Shown: piece by piece, positions 6,823 through 11,785 of the stretch
How the letters are laid out: every line of letters starts with the position of its first letter
Numbering within the stretch: position 1 is the first letter of the stretch
From: Deltaproteobacteria bacterium RIFCSPLOWO2_02_FULL_57_26
Lineage (GTDB): Bacteria > Desulfobacterota > Binatia > UBA9968
Reading direction: 5' to 3'
Assembly (NCBI GenBank): GCA_001798455.1
Contig: MGSI01000042.1
Coordinates: 1 to 11,785 of the forward strand
Length of the DNA: 11,785 bases
The notes under the pieces: model-generated
What the model was told of the DNA's origin: nothing
The model's database searches: none
Seen by the model: the letters and a program-made list of their open reading frames with translations, nothing else
Translations under genes and position numbers: made by a program

Positions 6823-7374
6823 CTAGCTGGAAACGGGCACCTCCTCCTGTGGATTTCGATTGAGAGTGAGGAGCTTTTGGCCATTGAGCTTCACTTCGGT
6901 CGTAACAGTCATCGTCTTAGCTAACGTGTTCTCCACGAAGCAATGCCTGCTCGCGTCTCGCGCTAGGGTTTCGATCTCGGCCTCCGCGACTTTCCCTTCA
7001 AGGCGCACGTCAAAGACCAGGTCTCTGAAATTACTCGGGAGATTTCGAACCAGGTGTAATCTCGCCGTTACCCTCAGATCCTCAATAGGAAGCTCCCGGC
7101 TGATCGCCAAACTGGCGTATTGCGTAGCCAGTCAGCCCGCGGCCCCAGCCAGAAAATAACCCAGAGGATGGGACCCCCGACACAACCCCCCTCTTTCAGC
7201 AGGTTCATCGATCCAAAACTTGAGTTCCTTATCTCCCGACTTGACCGTGGCCTCGAAACTCTTCTGCTCGTAATGCACGATGTCAATGCGGCCCGTACCC
7301 ATCTCTTTGGCCGCCCATCGCTCGGCCAGGTGCTTCCTTGTCACTTCCCGAAGTTCGGGAACACTCCTTTTCAT
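6823..7374 (-). CDS. OsmC-family protein with in-frame UGA at the redox-cysteine position: probable selenoprotein (183 aa including Sec81)
   Basis: The ATG at 7374 is preceded by AAGGAG at seven bases. Translation gives 80 codons, a UGA at 7134-7132, then 102 more codons in the same frame to TAG. Both halves are clearly one OsmC-family protein. Before the UGA are FWIDEPAERGG and GSHPLGYFLAGAAG (67-80), the block that precedes the first redox Cys in OsmC/Ohr. After it are LATQYASLAI and the second conserved site RHCFVENTL (143-151, C145). The UGA therefore stands where the peroxidatic Cys belongs. Known of the family: OsmC/Ohr proteins reduce organic hydroperoxides with this cysteine pair, and OsmC-like selenoproteins have, as I recall, been reported in metagenomes. 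Inferred: Sec81/Cys145 form a selenenylsulfide pair. Alternatives are a pseudogene or a sequencing error (TGC/TGT to TGA). The intact second half, the hairpin after the UGA and the good ribosome site argue for recoding. It would be misannotated as two genes, the second with a false TTG start at 7110. Confidence 0.85.
7096..7131 (-). promoter_or_regulatory. SECIS-like hairpin directly after the UGA
   Basis: Counting from the first base after UGA: a lower stem pairs +1..+6 (CUGGCU) with +31..+36 (AGCCGG, one G-U pair); an upper stem pairs +15..+19 (CGCCA) with +23..+27 (UGGCG); the apical loop is GUU at +20..+22. This fits the bacterial SECIS rules as I know them: a short loop with G among its first two bases, an upper stem of at least 4 bp, and a loop 16-37 bases after the UGA. 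SelB would bind here. A competing fold (CUGGC +1..+5 with GCCAG +16..+20) exists but puts the loop too near the UGA. Confidence 0.6.
7132..7134 (-). other. putative UGA selenocysteine codon (Sec81 of the OsmC-family protein)
   Basis: TGA in frame between LAGAAG and LATQYAS, exactly at the conserved OsmC first-cysteine position. General reassignment of UGA is excluded because several neighbouring genes (flavoprotein, Rieske, cytochrome b, heptaheme cytochrome, hyuA) end in TGA overlapping or abutting the next start. Confidence 0.75.
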
Positions 7375-7422
7375 AAAAATGCTCCTTTCTATGGACTCTG
7401 TTGCTATGCGACAACCGGCCCT

Positions 7423-7452
7423 AAAATAGGGCAAGTCCATTCTGGGCGTCAA
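7423..7452 (-). promoter_or_regulatory. sigma-70-like promoter for the OsmC-family gene
   Basis: On the minus strand, TTGACG (7452-7447) and TATTTT (7428-7423) are separated by 18 bases, giving a start of transcription near 7416 and a leader of about 40 bases before the ATG at 7374. A 15-base palindrome GCCCTAAAATAGGGC (7418-7432) covers the -10 box, and a second palindrome touches the -35 box, so a repressor or activator may act here. Confidence 0.45.
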
Positions 7453-7468
7453 GGGAAAAAGTCCCTTG
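7450..7468. promoter_or_regulatory. palindrome between divergent promoters, possible operator
   Basis: CAAGGGA (7450-7456) and TCCCTTG (7462-7468) form a perfect 7-base inverted repeat around AAAAG. It overlaps the -35 box of the leftward promoter (7447-7452) and of the rightward promoter (7466-7471), which is the layout of a shared operator. No regulator gene is in the window to test this. Confidence 0.35.
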
Positions 7469-7494
7469 CCAAAGTCCTCTCCCTTAAATAGTAT
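7466..7494 (+). promoter_or_regulatory. sigma-70-like promoter for the small secreted protein gene
   Basis: TTGCCA (7466-7471), a 17-base spacer and TAGTAT (7489-7494) predict transcription from about 7501, some 55 bases before the first possible ATG at 7556. Confidence 0.4.
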
Positions 7495-7555
7495 GGCGTC
7501 ACGATAGCCTCCTTAGCAGAACTCCTGGAGGTCCTTGGATCAGAAAAAGTAAAGT

Positions 7556-7828
7556 ATGCCCGATCCGTCTTCCAACATGATGAAAAAATATTTGTGCGCA
7601 GGCATCCTGACGCTTTTAGCTGCTCTTCTTGCATTTACGGTGCCCTCTAACTCGCAAGTCACGGAAAAGGAAAGAGCCTTCGACGAGAAAGTGAAAAAAT
7701 TCTTAGACAAGCTGAGCGGCACCGATGAATACTATCAATACATGAAAAGCTTGCCTGAGTTTGAAACCAGCATCCATCCGCAAAGCCGCGCCGGTGTTGC
7801 CGTCAGTTGCAAGAAGAAGGAAAAGTAA
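7556..7828 (+). CDS. small secreted or periplasmic protein of unknown function (90 aa, or 83 from ATG 7577)
   Basis: The only gene on the plus strand. Seen: from the tandem ATGs at 7577/7580, MMKKYLCAGILTLLAALL is a typical Sec signal (two lysines, then a hydrophobic core), ending around VPSNSQ. The mature part, about 60 residues, is charged and helical looking (TEKERAFDEKVKKFLDKL), contains EYYQYMKSLPEF, and ends in a Cys followed by a lysine-rich tail (SCKKKEK). No start has a good ribosome site: ATG 7556 is preceded by AAAAAGTAAAGT, and a GGAGG at 7527-7531 is too far away. I do not recognise the family. It is transcribed divergently from the OsmC-family gene over a shared palindromic region, so a common stress signal is possible, but this is inference only. 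Confidence 0.6.
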   Translation: MPDPSSNMMKKYLCAGILTLLAALLAFTVPSNSQVTEKERAFDEKVKKFLDKLSGTDEYYQYMKSLPEFETSIHPQSRAGVAVSCKKKEK

Positions 7829-7915
7829 AAACGACCGGGGAGAGCTTTTGAGTGGGCTTCCTAATACGTGAGCTTGTTGGATGAGCTATAGCGAAGGAAA
7901 AAAGAAAATTACCAT

Positions 7916-8000
7916 AATCCCCCCATCCTCCCTCAAATCCCCCTTTCTCCCCCTTTGGTAAAGGGGGATAGAGGGGGATTTAGGAGAGCGAGGGGGGATT
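7916..8000. repeat. 85-base symmetric palindrome, likely bidirectional terminator or mobile intergenic repeat
   Basis: Centred on 7958. The inner arms are 22 bases with two mismatches (7935-7956 against 7960-7981: AAAT-C5-TTTCT-C5-TTT and its complement). The outer arms AATCCCCCC (7916-7924) and GGGGGGATT (7992-8000) are perfect and share the same centre, with only partial pairing between. It sits between convergent genes (stop at 7828 on plus, stop at 8011 on minus), so it can end both transcripts. The C5/T3 word structure resembles dispersed MITE-like or REP-like repeats seen in many environmental genomes. Confidence 0.7.
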
Positions 8001-8010
8001 TGATGTCAAT

Positions 8011-9765
8011 TTATTTAATTCCGCCACTATAGATAGATTGCGCTCGTTTTTGCTTCCGCAAGCTTTCGGTGGCCTCGTAGTCAACACTAAGATTCTCGGA
8101 ATTAATCACGACGCCGTAGTCATCGCGCGCGCCACGGAGAGTGACGTATCCGTCCACGACATCGCCAAGGACAAGTTCCGGATCGCGATCCAGGGGATCA
8201 CCGTAACCACCCCCTGCGTTCATATCTATCCGCACGACGTCGCCAGGCATAATCTGCGCCTCACGGGTTCTCGCCGGCACCTCGACACCGTTCACCGAAA
8301 TGCCCCCAACGGTCGCCGGGCGTCCCCCAAAAACCCCCCACGGCGGCATCTTGCTTCTCAGGTCGCCTTTGCCGCGCACCGGTACCATGGCCTGCTCCAG
8401 AACCTCATACTCTCGCGTGCAGCCAAGTCCCCCGCGAAACTTACCCGGACCGCCCGAGTCGGGGCGCACGTCGAAGCGGACAATCCGGAGAGGAAACTCC
8501 GTTTCGTGGATCTCGATCGGACCCGGGCGAAATTGCCCCACACCCAACGTGCCATGGATGAGGGAAACACCGTCGCGGCTGGAAGTTGCGCCCAGCGCCG
8601 TGTCGAGTAGCTCCATGAGCATCCATGGTTTTCCCGACGCCGGCGCTGTCCCGAGAATACGGATGGCGCCGCCCCCTCCGGCCGAGCCTACGGCTTTCTC
8701 CGGACAAAACTCCCCCAGCGCTTTAAGGACCACGTCCGAAGTCAAATAAGCCAGCGGCACGTAGTCTGATACTGCCGCCCCGGGGCGGGGACAAACAATC
8801 GTTCCCTCCCGGAAGCGGGTTTGCACAACGTCGACAAAGCCGTGGTTGAAGGGGAGATTGGCGTCAGTCATGGCCATCAGGGCGAAATAGCAACAATTCT
8901 TGATCAGCCCCGGGACCACGTTGACCCGCCCGCGCGCCTGCTCGTCCGAGCCGCTAAAGTCGAAGAGGATTTCGCTCCCTTTTTTAGTGACCAGAACGTG
9001 GACGCGAAGCAGTCGATCAAAATTAATCCCGTCGTGGTCCAGGATTCCTTCCGCCTCATGCGTTCCGTCGGGCAGAGCCTGCAACACTTCGCGTAGCCGC
9101 CCGGCCACCCGGTGCCTCAGCTCCTCACATCCGCCAGTAACGGTTTGCACTCCAAAGCGGGCGCACAGATCCTGCATGCGCTGCGCTCCCACCCGACAGG
9201 CAGCCACTTGCCCCCGTAGATCGCCAAGGGTCTCCACCGGGATGCGGCTGTTTGCGGCGATGAGCCACTCGACCTCGCGGTTGACTTCCCCGCGCATATA
9301 GTATTTTAGCGGCGGGATCACCAACCCCTCCTCCCACAAATCACGGGCAACCGCGAGACCCCGCGGCCCGCCCAAGTCGGGCTTGTGGGCAAGAGTGGCG
9401 GTGTACGCCACCAGGGCCCCGTCCACAAAAACCGGCATGAGTATCACGGTATCCGATGGGTGCGTGACATTGCCCGCATAGGGGTGGTTAAAGAGGATTA
9501 CATCGCCCTCGCCCAGCTCGTCCGGGCGATAGTATCGCGGCAGATGCTCGGCAATTGCCGAGAAGGAACCAAAGTGAAGCGGCAGCTTCTTGGAGACCGC
9601 CACAGTGCGCAGTCGGGAGTCCAGAAGGCCAGCGCTGCCATCCTCTGACTCGCGTAGAACCGTAGAGTATCCGCTGTGGAAGAGAACCACCCGCATCTCC
9701 TCGACGATGCTGGTGACCTTCGAGTGGATCAACTCCAGGACTATGGGGTCCAGTCCTTCTGTCAT
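8011..9765 (-). CDS. hyuB: hydantoinase B / oxoprolinase beta-type subunit (584 aa)
   Basis: The ATG at 9765 overlaps the hyuA stop as ATGA. Length fits the HyuB family. Seen: DPIVLELIHSKVTSIVEEM at the N-terminus (6-24), LPLHFGSFSA (61-70), the NHPYAGNVTHPSDTV block (93-107), EEGLVIPPLKYY (145-156) with the ANSRIPVETLGDLRGQVAA segment (171-189), the DSGGPGKFRGGLG signature, and GGGYGDP (518-524) followed by DVVDGYVTL and YGVVI. In relatives the third block usually reads N-D-P-Y-x-G-G-T-H; here Asp is His and GGT is GNVT. With HyuA it forms a cytoplasmic enzyme that uses ATP to open or carboxylate a small carbonyl substrate: hydantoin or N-methylhydantoin, 5-oxoproline, acetone or acetophenone. 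Sequence alone does not tell which. It ends just before the large palindrome that probably terminates it. Confidence 0.93.
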   Translation of the reverse strand: MTEGLDPIVLELIHSKVTSIVEEMRVVLFHSGYSTVLRESEDGSAGLLDSRLRTVAVSKKLPLHFGSFSAIAEHLPRYYRPDELGEGDVILFNHPYAGNVTHPSDTVILMPVFVDGALVAYTATLAHKPDLGGPRGLAVARDLWEEGLVIPPLKYYMRGEVNREVEWLIAANSRIPVETLGDLRGQVAACRVGAQRMQDLCARFGVQTVTGGCEELRHRVAGRLREVLQALPDGTHEAEGILDHDGINFDRLLRVHVLVTKKGSEILFDFSGSDEQARGRVNVVPGLIKNCCYFALMAMTDANLPFNHGFVDVVQTRFREGTIVCPRPGAAVSDYVPLAYLTSDVVLKALGEFCPEKAVGSAGGGGAIRILGTAPASGKPWMLMELLDTALGATSSRDGVSLIHGTLGVGQFRPGPIEIHETEFPLRIVRFDVRPDSGGPGKFRGGLGCTREYEVLEQAMVPVRGKGDLRSKMPPWGVFGGRPATVGGISVNGVEVPARTREAQIMPGDVVRIDMNAGGGYGDPLDRDPELVLGDVVDGYVTLRGARDDYGVVINSENLSVDYEATESLRKQKRAQSIYSGGIK

Positions 9766-11785
9766 ACCCTCTCCGTGTCGAGTTCGATGATGACGTTTCC
9801 AAAGCGATCCACGAGGGCCTCGCGCTCGGGTTGGACCACAATGGTTGAATCCATCTGCTCAATGATGGCGGGCCCCTGAAGACGGTTGCCACAGAGAAGC
9901 CGCTCCCGCGCATAAATGGGGCAATCAAACCAGCCATCGAAATAGGCCCGGCGGCGGCCCTTCAGCGCGACATCCGGGTTCTCCCCGTCAAGAGACAACT
10001 CCCGCACTACAGGTTTAGGAAGAACCACCCTGGCAGTCAGGCGGTAGTTCACGATCTCAACCCGCTGGTCAGTCGCCCGGGATCCGTAGTGCTTCTCATG
10101 AAGGTCATCGAACAACCGACGCCATGCGAGCCTGTCGGCCTCCTTTAATCCATTCCCCGCCACGGGTACAGGGAGCTCATATTTCTGGATGCTGTAGCGG
10201 AGGTCCAGGGCCCGTTCGTGCTGAATGCGGTCGGGGGAGATACCTTGCGCCTCAAACTCCTGTCGAGCTTGAGCCTCCATGGCCTCAAAACGCTCCTGGA
10301 CTTCGCTTGCCGTTACGTCCTCCAGGTCGGCGAAACGAGTCTGAACGTAGTCCCGCTTGAGATCCGACACGAGAAGCCCCATGGCCGAGGCGAGCCCGGG
10401 GAATGGGGGAACCAGGACTCGAGGAATCTTCAACTCCTCCGCCAACTGGGCAGCGTGCACCGGGCCAGCCCCCCCAAAAGCGACCAATACGTACTGGCGC
10501 GGATCCTCGCCCCTGGAGACGGTTACCAAACGTAGGGCCTCCACCATTTGGGAATTTACGATCTTGACTATGCCGTTAGCTGCGGCGATCAAGTCGAGGC
10601 CTAATGGCTCGGCTACTTTCTGAGCGATGGCGTGGGCCGCCGCCGACGGGTCGAGGCGAACCTTTCCACCCAGAAAGTAGTCTGGATTGAGCCAGCCAAG
10701 CGTCAGGTCCGCGTCGGTAACCGTAGGAGCCTCACCACCCCCGGGATAGCATGCCGGGCCGGGTTCGGCGCCGGCGCTCTGCGGACCCACCTTGAGCATT
10801 CCGCTTTGGTCGATCCAGGCGATGCTCCCGCCGCCCGATCCGATCTCCACCAAGTCCAGGGACGGAGCCGTGACAAGCCACTCCCCGGCCTGGAAACGGG
10901 GGACGACTCTAGGCTCGCCCCCCTCGATGATTCCGGCTTTGGCAGTTGTGCCTCCCATGTCAAAAGAGATTACTTTTAGGTGGTCGGTCATTCGGCCGAT
11001 ATGAGCCGCAGCCAGAGCACCAGCGGTGGGCCCGGATTCAATCATCTGCACTGGAATCTTCTGCAATCCTCCACTGGTCAGGCTCCCCCCATTCGATTGC
11101 ATGATGTAAAGCGGGCGGCTGATACCGCGCGAGGCCAGTGCCAGCTCAAGACGGTGAATGTACCGGATGACAACGGGAGCGATGTAGGCGTTAACCACCG
11201 TCGTAGCCAGCCGCGGGTACTCACGGATCTGAGGGAGGGTCTCAGAAGAAAGGTAAACGTAAGCCTCGGGGGCGACCTCTTTTATGATATCGCGCAGTCG
11301 CTGCTCATGGGACGGGTTCATGAAGGAGAAGAGCAGACACACCGCCACCGACTCGGCCCCTGCGTCCCGCAGGCGAGCCAAGCGCCGCCGCGTCTCGTTT
11401 TCGTCAAGCGGACGCAGCACGTTGCCGCGGAAATCCACCCGTTCCGGGACCTGAATGGTTTGCCGTTGGGGAACCAGCATGCGTGGCTTGGGAAAAGAGA
11501 GGTAATCGTAGGATCCTATCCGGATCTCGCCAAGCTCGGGCGTCTCGTACACGCCCGTATAGCCCTCTGTGATGAGGAGCCACGTGTTGGCTCCCTTCTG
11601 CTCCAGCAAGGCATTGGTGGCCACAGTCGTGGCATGAAAAAGAAAGGTCACATCGTCGGGAGAATGGCTGCTCAGAAAGAAGGCATCCAAGGCCTCCATC
11701 ACACCCCCGGTCAGATCCCCCGGGGTCGTGGGCACCTTCAGGTTGAAAACCTCGCCCCCATTTTCGTCGAGAACGCAGAGATCAG
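9762..11785 (-). CDS. hyuA: hydantoinase A / oxoprolinase alpha-type subunit, 5' end cut by window edge (673 residues visible)
   Basis: The frame is open to 11785; visible codons start with DLCVLDENGGEVFNLKVP, which in the family directly follows the N-terminal phosphate-binding DxGGTFT motif, so only about 10-15 residues are missing. Seen (visible numbering): FHATTVATNALLEQKG (about 49-64), SNGGSLT and ESGPTAGA, FDMGGTTAKAG (about 274-284), IGSGGGSIAWID, SAGAEPGPACY, and FGGAGPVHA (about 436-444). These are the conserved blocks of the ASKHA-type ATPase subunit shared by hydantoinase, 5-oxoprolinase and acetone/acetophenone carboxylase. It phosphorylates or otherwise activates the substrate with ATP, and HyuB completes the reaction. 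The only partner visible is hyuB; there is no third small subunit such as acetone carboxylase gamma downstream, which mildly favours a two-subunit hydantoinase-like enzyme. Confidence 0.95.
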   Translation of the reverse strand, partial: DLCVLDENGGEVFNLKVPTTPGDLTGGVMEALDAFFLSSHSPDDVTFLFHATTVATNALLEQKGANTWLLITEGYTGVYETPELGEIRIGSYDYLSFPKPRMLVPQRQTIQVPERVDFRGNVLRPLDENETRRRLARLRDAGAESVAVCLLFSFMNPSHEQRLRDIIKEVAPEAYVYLSSETLPQIREYPRLATTVVNAYIAPVVIRYIHRLELALASRGISRPLYIMQSNGGSLTSGGLQKIPVQMIESGPTAGALAAAHIGRMTDHLKVISFDMGGTTAKAGIIEGGEPRVVPRFQAGEWLVTAPSLDLVEIGSGGGSIAWIDQSGMLKVGPQSAGAEPGPACYPGGGEAPTVTDADLTLGWLNPDYFLGGKVRLDPSAAAHAIAQKVAEPLGLDLIAAANGIVKIVNSQMVEALRLVTVSRGEDPRQYVLVAFGGAGPVHAAQLAEELKIPRVLVPPFPGLASAMGLLVSDLKRDYVQTRFADLEDVTASEVQERFEAMEAQARQEFEAQGISPDRIQHERALDLRYSIQKYELPVPVAGNGLKEADRLAWRRLFDDLHEKHYGSRATDQRVEIVNYRLTARVVLPKPVVRELSLDGENPDVALKGRRRAYFDGWFDCPIYARERLLCGNRLQGPAIIEQMDSTIVVQPEREALVDRFGNVIIELDTERV

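Noticed and set aside
6681..6884. 140-aa version of the small gene starting at 6884
   Set aside because: It overlaps the OsmC-family C-terminus; AGGAGG in front of ATG 6680 marks the true start.
6823..7110. A separate 95-aa OsmC-like gene starting at TTG 7110, with a separate truncated gene upstream
   Set aside because: Both parts share one frame, the upstream part holds the family's N-terminal half with a strong ribosome site, and TTG 7110 has none. One recoded gene explains everything.
7132..7134. UGA read through because the organism reassigns UGA generally (to Trp or Gly)
   Set aside because: Several neighbouring genes end in TGA inside ATGA overlaps, so UGA is a normal stop here.
1..11785. 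CRISPR arrays, tRNA or rRNA genes, insertion sequences
   Set aside because: I looked for regular repeats, tRNA-like cloverleaf arms and transposase genes and saw none.

Overview
The window looks like a piece of a GC-rich, quinone-respiring, uncultured-type bacterial genome. Its closest resemblance, from remembered families only, is to lineages that carry NxrA/NarG-type molybdoenzymes and Rieske/cytochrome b complexes with a GltD-like subunit (Nitrospirota, Methylomirabilota/Rokubacteria, anammox Planctomycetota, some Desulfobacterota). No 16S or other taxonomic marker is present, so this is a guess. Genes are tightly packed, almost all on the minus strand, and many are joined by ATGA start/stop overlaps.

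Left part (1-6238, minus strand, transcribed right to left): one redox operon. Its order is a GltD-like NAD(P)H/FAD oxidoreductase fused to ferredoxin domains, a Tat-type Rieske protein, a long fused cytochrome b, a membrane-anchored seven-heme cytochrome c, and the N-terminus of a Tat-exported NxrA/NarG-type molybdopterin enzyme that runs off the left edge. Spacing of -4 to +4 bases between genes implies one transcript and probably one membrane complex. It would link NAD(P)H or ferredoxin, the quinone pool, cytochrome c and an extracytoplasmic molybdoenzyme.

Middle part (6240-8010): a lower-GC block of small genes. The standout is an OsmC-family gene (6823-7374, minus) whose reading frame is interrupted by a single in-frame UGA at 7132-7134. 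The UGA sits where OsmC/Ohr proteins have the first redox cysteine, and it is followed by a hairpin that fits the bacterial SECIS pattern. I read it as a selenocysteine-containing OsmC-like peroxidase/thiol protein that a standard annotation would split in two. Downstream of it, same strand, is a 72-aa protein of unknown function. Divergent from it is a small secreted protein (plus strand). The divergent promoters share a palindrome that touches both -35 boxes. A long symmetric C5/G5 palindrome (7916-8000) separates the convergent plus-strand gene from the next minus-strand gene.

Right part (8011-11785, minus strand): hyuA (truncated at the window edge) and hyuB, overlapping by ATGA. They encode the two subunits of an ATP-dependent hydantoinase / oxoprolinase / acetone-carboxylase-family enzyme whose substrate cannot be read from sequence.
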